Source: Cristatella mucedo | Taxonomy: Eukaryota; Bryozoa; Phylactolaemata; Cristatellidae | NCBI GenBank assembly: GCA_009760855.2 | Contig: WPIO01000019.1 | Coordinates: forward strand, 1,721,001 to 1,781,000 | DNA length: 60,000 nucleotides | Direction of reading: 5' to 3' | In this document: in pieces, positions 34,466 to 45,524 of the stretch | How the letters are laid out: each line of letters begins with the position of its first letter | Position numbering within the stretch: position 1 is the first letter of the stretch | Made by a program: the position numbers and the translations under genes | Notes under the pieces: model-generated | Database searches by the model: none | Told to the model about the DNA's origin: nothing | The model's input: only the letters and a program-made list of their open reading frames with translations

Positions 34466-34774
34466 AGTGCTGAGAAAGAGTTATTTGGCATACTTGAATA
34501 TATGCACACTTAGAATGCAGGTAAATAATCCGCAAGCATTCATATAGATTCACATGCAAGTCATAGGGATTTTTGTAGAGAAATTGTGGTATACGTTAAA
34601 ATAAGAATTAACAGTCGGGATGACTCGGATGGCCACGATGGTAGCGTAGAGTCTTTTAGCTGAATGTTAATGAAGAAAGGTCGGAACAAAAATTATAGTC
34701 TGCTGCTCTGCTCTTGGGATAGCTACTAATTATGAAAAACGTTACTACTGCAGTCTGAAACAGAAAAATAGATA

Positions 34775-35062
34775 AAGTGGGTGAGTGAGATATAGTGAGA
34801 GTGAGAGAAAGAAAGAATGGCAAGGAGAGAGAGAGGAGAGAGAGAGCGGAGAAAGAGAGAGGAGAGAGAGAGCGGAGAAAGAGAGAGGAGAGAGAGAGAG
34901 GGGGAGAGAGAGAGGGAGGAGAGAGAGAGAGGAAGGGAGGAGAGAGAGGGGGAGGAGAGAGGGGAGAGAGAGAAAGAGAGGGGAGATAGAGAGAGAGGCT
35001 GGAGAGAGAGATAGAGAGAGAGAGAGAGAGGAGGGAGAGGGAGGAGAGAGACAGAGACAGAG

Positions 35063-35121
<59 letters not shown>

Positions 35122-35135
35122 AGGATGATGTACAT
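34775..35135. repeat. Purine-rich (GA)n/(GGGA)n array
   Basis: Imperfect repeat of gagagagagcggagaaa and gggagagagagag types on the left, becoming pure (ga)n at about 35065-35115. It lies upstream of the prominin promoter. Confidence 0.93.
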
Positions 35136-36024
35136 CGCGAGATGAATAGAGAGACAGTAAAAGAGAGAGTACAACTTAAAAAAAAAGTAAGCAACAACAC
35201 CAAGCTGCTGAAAGAATTCTTCGCTCATAACGTTTTTGCACAGCTTTGGCTTAGTAGCATACACGTGTGCACATTAAAATTTACTTTTAAAGTGATTTGA
35301 AACTACTATTTGTCATTAAGCACGACTAAAACTTTCTCACTTTCGTAGTGGTTATTCCTCCTTTTGAGCCGCTATGCTCAGAATTCAGTCAATGCGCTTT
35401 AATGAGGCAGCATCCAGCGTCTTTGCTTCTAAATGGTGGTCTTGTGTGAGTATCAGCCTGGCGTGTACGCATGATGAGCTTGACCACTCCACTTTGAGAC
35501 TTAAAAGGTTTGGGATCAGAACGCATACAACAGGATTCCAGTATTAAACATTTCTTGAAATCCTCTCTCCTCAGCACTGTCCTACTTGGACTTCATCTTA
35601 GTACGATGCCAAAACGATCTGATTACATGGAGATATGAATGAGTATATGGATGACGTAGGAGTGACATTCATATGCATTTTTGATCTTGAATGCAAAACC
35701 TACCAAAAATATTTATGAATTCATTAAACCTTAGATATTCTAAAGGTCACAAATCGAGGGAGAGTGAGATAATCCGCTGTAAAACGCCTGCCGAACCCCT
35801 GGGAGAGCTGCATATCCCCTTTAGAGAATCTTGAATCGCTTTCAAGTTAGGTTTGAAGAACTGTAAACTCTTCTGTTAACTATGTGAAAGCTGGTGCCAG
35901 GTTTGCTTCCAAGGTGCATGCTTTCAGGTGCATGCTCTTATGAGCTGGCTGCTGCAGGACTCAGGCACCACGCACGCAGCAGACTGCCTAAGAGCAAATC
36001 AAAGGTAATGCAATAATACGTAAG

Positions 36025-36155
36025 ATAATAGCGCCCCAAGAGAACTTAATCTCTATTCAGGCGCTTCACACATACAAATCGGCGCTCGAGCCTACGATCT
36101 CGGCCAGACCTTGGTCGGCGCGAGCACCCTGACCACTGGGTCAAACCAGCAACGT
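36025..36155 (-). mobile_element. SINE-1 copy
   Basis: Minus strand: the tRNA-like head TTTGACCCAGTGGTCAGG leads to a B-box remnant and the LINE-A-like 3' hairpin (AGCGCC, AGAGATTAAGTTCTCT, GGGGCGCT). A second copy of the ggtcggcgcgagcac variant block also occurs in the 26.5 kb copy, so they belong to one subfamily. Confidence 0.75.
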
Positions 36156-36477
36156 CTGCAAAGGTAGACACGAGTGAATTTCTGAGACGAGGCGACGAGC
36201 AACGAGCCCGATAAGCCACAGTCGCCATCGCTAGCGTGACGGCGCAAGGAGGTGCAGCTCCTTGAATTGTGTGCGCTAACTTCGTTCTAGCTTTGAGATC
36301 GCTTACGGTATTCATTGAGATCGAGAGCTAATGCCGAAGACACTCGCCCGTCTCTCGAGCCGATTGAACTGAGCTGCTGACATAGGCGGCCGATTGGGCT
36401 CCGACGGCGACGCCTAGAAGCCTAGCTTGATCGGCCGAGAAGGGTGGCTGCCTCTTCGCGAGGCTTGGGCGCTCTTC

Positions 36478-36540
36478 TTGTTATTATTATTATTATCTCT
36501 ATTATAATATAATATATATATATATATATATTTATATATA
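36478..36540. repeat. (ATT)n and (TA)n tract
   Basis: ttattattattattatc followed by a (ta)n run. The ATT part may be an orphan LINE-A tail, but no hairpin sequence adjoins it. Confidence 0.8.
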
Positions 36541-37737
36541 ACAGTATACTGTAAGAATATACTATTTTAGGAACATAATAAATAATAAAAATATTATTAA
36601 TGTGCTCTAACGTCAGAAAATGTACTGAATACGTGGCTTTATTTTCGCATATATACATTACGATTATGTGCTGTGAATTGCCAGACAAAAACTCGCGGTG
36701 GCCACTCGGCGGTCGTTCGGTCTGCTGATTCCAAGTCTGATGTGCACACTGCTAGGAAAATGAATGCCGTGCAGGCGTCGTCTTTGGCGGCTTAGCCGTT
36801 TTCAAGTGGCTACCACGATGGCCGTGCTTTCGAAACTGGTCGTCCTGCAAGAGCGCTATTCCATCGCCTGGTGGAACGCTTCTTCTTGCAGCTGCTGCAG
36901 TCGTCTGTGCTCCAATTTTGCTAGCGCTCTTGCTGACGGTACCCTCTCGCGGTGACTGTACTGTCACAGCTGACCGAACGCGAGCGGAGCACGTTCAAGT
37001 ACGGCATCAAATGCCGAACTGCTGAGTCATATGAGGGCTCTTGTGCCACGGCAACCGAGTGCTTGGGCCGTTACTGGCGCAGCCCCTTTCTTATCGATAC
37101 ATTCCTGTATACGCCTGGCACATTACAGAACCTCGGCTGCATTGTCTGAAGGCGGAGAAGGACCTGCACCTACGCTGTGTAGTGCACGTGCATTTAAGAA
37201 AAAAGCAGCATGCAATAGCTTGCACGAAAAAGCCATGCTTTCAATTATCGAATGCTGCCTTCTGCCGCGTGCCGAGTGCCTCCTGCTGTTACCGCCCCTC
37301 CGATCCTGGCTCGAGCTTGCTGCGAGCGTTTGGAGTGGATGCCGCGTCTGTAGCAAGTGCTCCAAGTCATCCAAAAATTTGCTGTTCGGTTTCACTTTAA
37401 GTGACTCAGCTGTAGTTTACAATATGACCAGGTGAAATAGATACTGAGCTAGTATTACCAAAGTATGCGTGGCATGTGGGAAGCTTCACAGCCTTTGTGA
37501 TCTAAATCAAGTGCTTCAGTGCTTCAGAGGGTCCATTGTTGCTAAATCACCCGAGTGAGAGTGATCCTGTAAGCTGTTGAACCAAAGTGGAGGTAATGCA
37601 TACTGGCCTGTCGTGACACAAAGAGGGGTGACACTAAACTAAGCTACGCACTTAATTGTGAACGGCTGGTGTAAGTGAAATAACTCGATGAGCTCCTACA
37701 CAGTATTTGACGCTGAGTCCATCGGCGTACACTACGC

Positions 37738-37800
37738 ATATACACTACGCATAATAATTAATTAATTATAATTATAATAATTATAATTATAATGAATAAA
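37738..37800. repeat. AATT/ATAATT-rich tract
   Basis: taattaattaattataatta and similar; self-complementary low-complexity AT sequence. Confidence 0.8.
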
Positions 37801-38280
37801 TTCAAAGAACAAATGATCAAATCATTTAATCAAAAATTTTTGCAGGAGGCTGAACATGGTCGGTGATCAGGTGGCATGAATCTGCTGCTTGTATTCTGAC
37901 ATCTTGGAGAGATCATATAGCCGCATGGCATTACATTCATTCAGCAGTATCTGTAGGAATTCAACGAGCTGCAGCAAATTGTAAGCTTAAGTTCATTACT
38001 TTTAAGTATCGAGTCCTTACCATGAAGAGTAAATAAGGTTTTATGCAATATCGCTATTCTGCTACTGGCTTTGTAGGGCTCGAACAAAGTATATCCAGAA
38101 TGGGTGCTGATTTTCAATAAGTGAGTACCACTTAATGATTACTTGTTCATCTAGAGCCGAGGAAAGAGTTCTGGCATATACTGCTTTTTTGACAAATATG
38201 ATGAATGCTGATCCATCAGCAGCAGCGTTACTATTCTTACAAGCCAGCAGCCAGTGCCAGGTCGCCTAGAACATATACAG

Positions 38281-38506
<226 letters not shown>

Positions 38507-38509
38507 GGA

Positions 38510-39630
38510 AAGCGTTCCTCTCAGTGCAGCGATCGTTGGTCATAGAGAGGCGAACTGGCCCCATCGCATCTCTATAACCAAAGCATGTTATTAACTGCGC
38601 ACGAATTGCACGCACAAAAGTAACCGGAAAAGCAAATGCTGCTGCGTTCATTGCCATGCTAGACCACTTTGTACGCACCTGGCAACAAAGAGGCTCATCG
38701 ATCGGGTGCCTCCTCCTCAGGTGTGCATTGCATTTCGTGCGACGAAAATTGCAAACCCCAAAGGTATGCCAACAAATGCTAGCGTTATTAAAATGAGCAC
38801 TCGATCAAGCCGATGTAGATTACGGTGACATTAGCAAATACTACTTATGCTGATCTGAGCCCACTTTTCATTCCTACAGGAAAAGCACTAAGCACTCTCC
38901 AGCAGACCTCAGACGCAGCCTGGACACTAGAACCATTTATGGGCACAACAATTGTGCCAACTGGTTTAACTTCTTCAACTGAGACCTACGAACAAAACAT
39001 AGGGATAAATAATTGCATGTCTCCTGCTGCTGCTATTAACTGCGTTGGACGAAATCCACCGAAAACCACCTTACGTTCGGCAAAATGTATAAGCAATTAC
39101 CTTACGTGCACCTTCTCACGAACGTAAGGTGTGTTTGCTTATGCATTCTGATACTGTGCATGTGACGACTAACAGTATTACGCATATTGATACTGGTAAT
39201 GTTTTCACAAAACACACTATCAAGCTTCATTTTATAGCATGTCTTACGTAATGTGCCAAGAAAGAAGCCAAGTTATCTGAGTGTGCCATGCGCAAGTATT
39301 ATATTGTAATTTTATATGCCTCAAGGCAATCCTCCACTTTTCTGAGTCGGCTGCGGTGCTTTTTTCGAATGCTCTAATGCATGATTAGCTGTATAGTTAT
39401 GCTCACTGAGAGATAATGTGCAAGCACTCCATCTTTTCTGCCATTCTTCTCTTTACATACCGAGTCAACTATCACATTCTTGAATGAACGATTTCCTTCG
39501 GATTCGCCACGGCTGGACACAATCACTAACCCTATAATGAGCTAGGTTTTTTAGTTGGTCCATTTTCCGTCTCTTACTTCAAATCGACGCTAAGTTACTG
39601 TTCATGAATTTATTGTCGTACAGCTAGTGT
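38510..39630. other. Unassigned stretch
   Basis: A 100-codon plus-strand open frame at 38825-39127 (TLQQTSDAAWTLEPFMGTTI) has protein-like composition, but its end overlaps the inverted repeat at 39084-39147. I do not recognise it. Confidence 0.35.
39084..39147. repeat. Hairpin-forming inverted repeat
   Basis: aatgtataagcaattacctt and acgt form the left arm. The right arm, 39121-39147, reads aacgtaaggtgtgtttgctt and atgcatt. The arms pair over about 24 of 27 positions around a short loop. A further copy of caccttacgttc lies just left (39067-39078), so part of the arm is also directly repeated. Confidence 0.8.
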
Positions 39631-39639
39631 ACTGCATTG

Positions 39640-39886
39640 ATGAGTGTACAAAAGGAATATGTAAAGGGGAGACAATTCGCAGATGTAGTCATAATTGAAA
39701 TTGGGCAGGGAAATGCAACAAATTCACAGGACTATAAACTTGAAAGATTTGTCCAAAGGATGGCCAAGGCATTCCAGCAGTTAAGCTCTCTGCAGTCCGA
39801 CCCTTTTGCTATCGCCCGAGCGCTTCCGGTGCGTACGCTTGGATTAACGGAGCTGGCGTATTGGGAAGCTGCCAGATTTGTGCGAA
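39640..39886 (+). CDS. Candidate exon of an unrecognised gene
   Basis: An ATG-initiated open stretch of 82 codons plus one base: MSVQKEYVKGRQFADVVIIE, then IGQGNATNSQDYKLERFVQR, MAKAFQQLSSLQSDPFAIAR, ALPVRTLGLTELAYWEAARF. It ends at a perfect donor consensus (GCGAA|GTGAGT), phase 1. The amino-acid composition looks like real protein, it has no simple repeats and no match to the LINEs here. I do not recognise the family. It may be an exon of a plus-strand gene, a piece of an unknown transposon, or chance. No partner exon was found. Confidence 0.3.
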
Positions 39887-40303
39887 GTGAGTTTTATATT
39901 TGCTCCGCTGTATTTTGTGCTGGCCGGTTTTATTAAGCGACTGCTACTTAAAAACAGCCTTTAAATTTACGGAAACCACATTTTTGGACGAATGCCAATC
40001 AAGATTCTGAAATAAAAACGCTGAAAAGTAAGGGCGTTCTTGCCAGTAGTAGCGTGCCGGAGAGATACCTGACGAGGCTGCTTAACTTTAGGCTGCATAA
40101 TTTCTACGAGGAGACACTGCATAACCGTTATTTTGCAGAAACCTTTTTTGCGACCAGGAGCGCGATACAAGTGAAATTTACTATGAACTAAGGAGAAAAT
40201 GAATGGACGAATTCACATCTTTTGGTTCATATATAGTCACATAAAATCAAAGTTTTTACTGAACTAACGAAGAAATACAAAATGTTTATAACGGATTTAG
40301 AAG

Positions 40304-40603
40304 TTAAGGAGTTTTCTTATATTTAAGATTATCCAGTGATTCCCTTTCAAGAACCAGCCTGAAAGCATTGCCTTCCATTATGTTCCTCGTTGTGCTGCCC
40401 TTCGTAGCTGCGTTCGAAATCCAGTAAATCTCGAAGGAAGCGCTCTCTATTCTTATTTGATCAAGCCCCGTGCTATCATTTAATTGAACTAGGTGAGCAT
40501 CGCGGATGTGGACTCTGAAGGGCACAGTATCAATCGTCTCTCCACAGTTTCTCGCCTTGGATTGCTTAGGAAGCCTATAGCCACTGCAACGAAGCTGCTC
40601 CAA
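40304..40603 (-). CDS. Candidate coding stretch, unrecognised
   Basis: A 99-codon minus-strand open frame with protein-like composition: RNCGETIDTVPFRVHIRDAH, LVQLNDSTGLDQIRIESASF, EIYWISNAATKGST. It does not match LINE-A, LINE-B or Tc1. It could be an exon or a piece of an unknown element. No clear splice sites were settled. Confidence 0.22.
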   Translation of the reverse strand: MEQLRCSGYRLPKQSKARNCGETIDTVPFRVHIRDAHLVQLNDSTGLDQIRIESASFEIYWISNAATKGSTTRNIMEGNAFRLVLERESLDNLKYKKTP

Positions 40604-40676
40604 GCCAGTTCCTTCTTACTAGTGAGCTTATTGGGTCGAATTCATAGCACTTGATGGGCTTCTTTATCTGCGATCA

Positions 40677-40825
40677 CAGCCAGCCTGGTTTGGTTAAACG
40701 ACTACGGTGCTCGCCTTTGATGACCGAGGTCAGGGGCTCGAGGCCCGTGTCATCTGTGAAGCATCTGGCTAGAGACTGAGTTCTCTTAGGACGATATACA
40801 AAGGAATTATGTATTTTACATAATG
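40677..40825 (+). mobile_element. SINE-1 copy, plus orientation
   Basis: Plus strand: cagcctggtttggttaaac (head), ccgaggtcaggggctcgagg (B-box region), then gactgagttctcttaggacg, a diverged version of the LINE-A-like 3' end. It is older than the other copies. It lies about 70 bp from a LINE-A 3' fragment in the opposite orientation. Confidence 0.65.
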
Positions 40826-40894
40826 AAATCAGGTTTGACATTTGCCGCAGATAGCTTTGATAGGAGGTTTTGAAGGCACTCGAAGGCAGCCGAC

Positions 40895-41035
40895 TATAAT
40901 AATAATAATAGTATACGTGATAAAGCGCCCTCAGATAACTCAATATCTTTCAAGGCGCTTTACATTTGCTGCAAAGGAAACACGATCGAATGGTGAGTGG
41001 TATAATGCTTGATAAACGACGTGAACAACATAGAC
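40895..41035 (-). mobile_element. LINE-A 3'-end fragment
   Basis: It has the (aat)n tail, hairpin (aaagcgccct...aggcgcttt) and the first 3' UTR bases (gaaacacgatcgaatggtga). It stops at about 41035. Confidence 0.85.
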
Positions 41036-41342
41036 TACTGTCTAGAGTTGTATCGTTTTGTTTTGAGTAAATGTTTTGTGTAATGCCCCATTTGATGAGC
41101 ATCGGCACCTTTTGAGGTGGCGGCCAGCGGCTACCCACAGCGGCCTCTGGTCCGCCTGGGACAGCAATGTCTGTGGCAGTTCGAATGGGGGTTCCAATGG
41201 TGGTCACAAAGGCAAACTTTGCAAAAATTCGCTGGACGCGCAGCTGGAATGCCACCCCTTTAAAGTTTCCGGTGGCCATATAGCCTTACTCGTCGTACTG
41301 CTAGGCGTCCAGCAAGGTCAATGATGCTGCTGTAATTCTCTT

Positions 41343-41828
41343 TCAATTGTACTGAGTGAGGCAGAGGAAGGGGCGAGTAATTGTGTTCCCATTATGGATC
41401 GACGCGGCTGACTGAGTGAGCTGTCGATGAATAGGTGTCACTTTTTCTGGTTGCAGACAATTGCCAATTGCCTCGACCGACTGGCCACATTTCGGTAGAA
41501 GCAGAGCCCATCGTTGACGGTTGACGGATTCCCAAGCGATGCGAGCGCTTTTGGACTTTTTTTGGAGAACTTTGCAGACTTTTCGAAAATCGAATTTCGC
41601 ACCAGTGTCACAACTAGGGAAACTGATCACAGCACTGAGACCTCTTTCAAGAACGGAGATATCTTTGACCGTATTGCATGAGAGATACAATTTATGGACA
41701 TTTGAATCTTGCCTCTTGTGCCCGAGGTTCAGTCTCGGCTCGCGGTTTCGGTATTGCCGTTCTGTCGGCTGGAGCTCCCGAAACTCGTACCCGCGGTCAC
41801 TGTAGCTTCTCCGGCTCTTACTGACCAT
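41343..41828 (-). CDS. Candidate coding stretch of 161 codons, unrecognised
   Basis: The longest open frame on the right side not made of simple repeat. It includes RRSYSDRGYEFRELQPTERQ, LYLSCNTVKDISVLERGLSA and KVLQKKSKSARIAWESVNRQ, and is basic. A further open stretch (40950-41279: FKGVAFQLRVQRIFAKFAFV) follows on the same strand. The opposite strand is also open for long distances here, so chance is quite possible. Confidence 0.22.
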   Translation of the reverse strand: MVSKSRRSYSDRGYEFRELQPTERQYRNREPRLNLGHKRQDSNVHKLYLSCNTVKDISVLERGLSAVISFPSCDTGAKFDFRKVCKVLQKKSKSARIAWESVNRQRWALLLPKCGQSVEAIGNCLQPEKVTPIHRQLTQSAASIHNGNTITRPFLCLTQYN

Positions 41829-42059
41829 ACCGGTCGATTTAACCGCGCGTGCCTATTATCGTTCAGCTATTGTCGCTCGAACGCATCCCCCGGATGCCGC
41901 TGTGTCTCAGGGCTCGCGCATCTGGCGTCTCCCACGGAAAGCACAGTCGAAGCAAGAGACTCTGACATCTTTTAATAGCTCTGATATGTAAACTTTAAAC
42001 CAAGCAAGTAGGTTAAAGTCAGGTTATAAATCCGATGTCTCCAAAGAGTCGGCACTGTT

Positions 42060-42314
42060 CCGATGTAAAACGAGCTCTCTGCTGGCTCGGCTGCACCTTT
42101 TAGAAGCCTTCGATCATCGAGCCCTTCTTGTGTGGCTCTTATCTCGCCTGGGCACATCGTCACAGGCGCTGTGACGCGGCTTAGCTCATGTCTCGTTGTT
42201 AGATTTCAAGGCACTGATGTCGGCAGGCAACGGTCATGTGAGGAGCCTGGAACGTATAGAATCTATCCCTCGGGATCCGTGTCTGCTTGGAGCACTTCTT
42301 TTTGCAATATACAG

Positions 42315-42361
<47 letters not shown>

Positions 42362-42620
42362 CCAATGCAATCGCTAAGCTCAAATTTTGGCTTCCATTTT
42401 TATGCAGACGATAAACAGCTAGCCGTGCAAGTGCTTTGATAAGATTCATGAGCCCGATGTATAAGCCCCCATATTTTTGAACTAATTTTTTTGGAAAACA
42501 GATATTTTCATTCAATAACTCGCCACTGACAATTTCATCAACTGGCAAGTTGCATCTCGACGACTATTCTGGGTAGCACGTTCGTTAAGACGTTCGATGC
42601 CTTGCAAAAAAGTGCTCCGA
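42060..42620 (+). pseudogene. LINE-A-like reverse transcriptase fragment with (CT)n insertion
   Basis: Fragments in shifting frames match the palm of LINE-A: AFDHRALLVWLLSRLG (AFDTIDH region), FQGTDVGRQRSCEEPG (the SGRLQSIHVNGQRSSEEPL region), YPSGSV (the VPQGSV motif) and LLGALLFAIYS. After that a (CT)n run at 42317-42358 replaces the LPLADV segment, and the sequence returns to IAKLKFWL and a degraded YADD-like Y-A-D-D-K-Q in another frame. An old, dead copy in plus orientation. Confidence 0.7.
42317..42358. repeat. (CT)n inside a LINE reverse-transcriptase fragment
   Basis: About 21 CT units placed between LLFAIYS and the IAK...Y-A-D-D region of a LINE-A-like fragment. Confidence 0.95.
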
Positions 42621-43127
42621 ATGCACGTCGCCCCCGGATATTTATCAATCCAGTGAGCACGCAGCCCAAGTGTGCAAGACTCCGGGGTCAAGACCTATCG
42701 GGAGCTCACGAATATAACCATCGAGGTCATTTAGGGGCCAAAGTGAGTTAAACGGCAAGATGGAAGTGCAATATGAATTGCACTTCAAAAAGAACACATT
42801 ATTTAGTGCGTATTTTCAAATTTTGGCTAAACTCTGTCACCACACTAGTCGAGATCAGGCATTTAAACGGACTAAGGGTGACTGCCGGACCAAAGACAAC
42901 CTGGCCAATACCGAAGGGAGCCCGGGGGTTGAAAAAGCACCAACGCTGCAGCAAAGCAAGATACTAGTGCCTATGAAAGAGCACACATCCATTGACTCAA
43001 TTCAGCATCTCCAACCTAATTTTGTAAAGTTCCTTGAGTGACCAGAGTTTTCTGAGTGTGGGAGAGAACATTTCTCAACAATCGCTCAGGACATTCGGCA
43101 TATGCTAGTCGTTGAGCACAACGACCT

Positions 43128-43235
43128 GTAATAATAAAAATGCATTTGATAGAGCACCCTCAGAGAACTCAATCTCTTTCTAGGCGCTTTAAAATTGCTG
43201 CAAAGGAAGCGCGATCGAATGGTTTATAGGGTGGT
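43128..43235 (-). mobile_element. LINE-A 3'-end fragment
   Basis: Complement of the hairpin region (gagcaccctcagagaactca, tctttctaggcgctttaaaa) and a few 3' UTR bases, with a short A/T tail. Confidence 0.75.
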
Positions 43236-43585
43236 AGTTCAATGTTACAGGCAACACTTACAGGTATATGAACAAACACGAATTACATTTCAAGTTTTAT
43301 GGGTGGAAAATAATAATAACATTGACAATAGGTCAATTGCACATTATACAACCCAATGAGAACACAAATTCTACCATTTAACTTTACAACTCGCGGTAAG
43401 AGAAGCAATGATCAAGGATTTATGATATGCATGGCATCAAGCTTAAGTCACTAAATCATAAATCTTAAATCATCAATCATGTTAGACAGGTATACCAGGT
43501 ACTGGTTCATCTAGCAGCACTTCAAAATGACTTCTCATTGGATAAGCAAATTGCCTTCAGTGTCAGCACCCTAGCTTTACCTCAG

Positions 43586-43745
43586 ATGTATGACACTCGC
43601 TCTTCACGGCCGAGGTCGTGGGTTCGAGTTCTGCGTTGGCGATTCTTTATTGCCCACTGCAATGGGCGGTGATAGCCTGCAAGGGTCTTCTTACGCTATT
43701 CAAACGAGACTGCTTAGTCAGCTAAACTTTGACTTTAAGCCAGCT
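43586..43745 (+). mobile_element. SINE-2 copy, plus orientation, 5'-truncated
   Basis: Plus strand: cggccgaggtcgtgggttcg holds the B box, then gcgattctttattgcccactg and ggcggtgatagcctgcaagg, ending cgagactgcttagtcagcta. The A-box head is missing or degraded. Confidence 0.75.
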
Positions 43746-44399
43746 TACTTAAAGCTGAAAAAAGTAGGAGAAAATCAGGACTTTCCTAGGCCAGTGTACG
43801 ACGAACGAAGTAGTTCGTTCAGGTACTTATGACATCACGTTTTTTTTACAATTCCTTTTATTCACGACTGCCGGTCTGCTTACTCAATAATCTGCAACTG
43901 ATGCAATACTAAGGAGTTCGTCTAGTCTGGTGTCAATTGAGCAGCTGCCTCATTACACATCTTCTGTCTAAACTTCGCTGTCTCCCTACAAAGTACCAAA
44001 TCAATGTCGATGCTCAGTCCGGCTCCTTTGCTCCTTAGCTTCTTCTACTTGATCTTCTTATCTGATCTCCTCGCTTCTCTTCTGCTCGAGCACTACCCTC
44101 TCCTTGGCCTCTCCAGTCGCCTCGCGGCACCTTCAACTAAATCGAAAACTTTCGGCATTCAGTTTTCGTATGCTACGCAAGTCTAAAACTCGCTCGTGGC
44201 TTCTATCGCCGAACTGCTGAGGCGAATTCTGTCACCGATGTGGCTACCTTAATAAATGGTCTTCACTGGAAGACAAAACTTAGCTCAGAGACGCTTCTCT
44301 GGAAAAGGGTTTTTACCCAAGTCTTTCAAATCGGCCACCTTTAGACCGATACTTACAAAAGCCTGGATTAGATACATAGGTCCTTGCAAACAAAAAGTA

Positions 44400-44455
44400 C
44401 TAGCTGATTTAACAGACTCTTTTTATATAGCAGCAGAAGAGCCTTAAAGGCTGTT
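44400..44455 (-). mobile_element. SINE-2 3'-end fragment
   Basis: Only the 3' end is left: tagctgatttaacagactct, then tagcagcagaagagcctt, the complement of the end of the other SINE-2 copies. Confidence 0.65.
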
Positions 44456-44599
44456 AGTCAATAGATATGTCATAGTTGCATGTCAACACCCTAATAGAAA
44501 CCACAGGGGTTTTGAAATTCAAAATGCGCAATGCACTTTCGACGGGCGATACCGTTTAAATTGGACAGCGGCGGCGAGTCTTCCATCCTGACGCCTTAA

Positions 44600-45145
44600 G
44601 CTGGGTGAAAAACTCTGCAGCCAGGCCTGTCTGCCACGAACGTCGTAACTGCGAAATACAATTACGCATTACTGCTCAGCAACCTGCTCTGGCTCCCCAT
44701 CCCCAGCAGCGCTTTTGAATTTAAGCTTGTGTCACTCAATTTTAGGTCCCTTCGTTCTCCTGATCTTGCGAACAGATTAGACATCCTTCAACATCAGGCT
44801 TCGTATCGTACTATACCGCCCTTCAAATCCAGTCATTTAGCTGCTCTTGAAAACAGCCGTAAACCCGTCGGAGATCGAGCCTTTAGTTCACTTGACTTCA
44901 CTTCACTTAGCCTAGAACTCACTCTCGACGGACGTCACGACATCCGCTAACATTCCGACTTTTGAATAGGAGCTGCACAATTACCAGTTCCTTACATAAT
45001 TTGCTCCGTTCAAGTGAATTGTGCTCTGAGTGCTAATGTGTGCTGAAACTGCGCATGTGATCACTAATCAATCTGCTTGCTTTCTATCCAGCATAATTAA
45101 AGTGTCCTGAAAGAGATTTAGTTCACACAGGGAGCTGCATACATG
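44600..45145 (+). pseudogene. Diverged LINE-A-like 3' part
   Basis: The order of the LINE-A thumb and 3' UTR is visible in broken frames: gtgaaaaactctgcagccag, ctctggctccccatccccag (LHWLPV region), LNFRSLRSPDL, VGDRAFSS, then gtgctgaaactgcgcatgtg and a degraded end. No tail remains. Much older than copies 1 and 2. Confidence 0.6.
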
Positions 45146-45524
45146 TCTATTCGATTTATTACTTTTAACGCCATTTGATTTATTACATTTTATTCTTTAT
45201 CTATTTATTATTTCCTATTTCTTACAATTTATTGGGGCAAGAAGCTGTACTTTTATCTCGGTACCGGTCGACCGGGTCGCACAGGTTTAGCTGTGGAGTG
45301 GACTTCGAAAAGGAGTGCACGCGTCCACGATGCATACACATGCATATGTATATAGTGTGTATGTAATATGGTCTATATATAACAGTATTTAAAACATACC
45401 GGATACATATATCAGTAAATACACTGTACACACTAGACGTTCTCATCGTTCAAGCGGTCCATTTTACTCGGGATGCTATGGCTACGTAAGTCGTAATTTA
45501 AATCAAAAGTTGTATGCTAAGTAC

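Larger units (their letters stand above)
35150..38280. other. Mostly unassigned sequence upstream of the prominin gene
   Basis: Apart from SINE-1 at 36.0 kb and AT repeats, no gene is recognised. At about 36740-37400 the composition is more CpG-rich with overlapping open frames (up to 134 codons) on both strands. This might be a first exon or promoter of a neighbouring gene, but no signature supports it. Confidence 0.4.
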
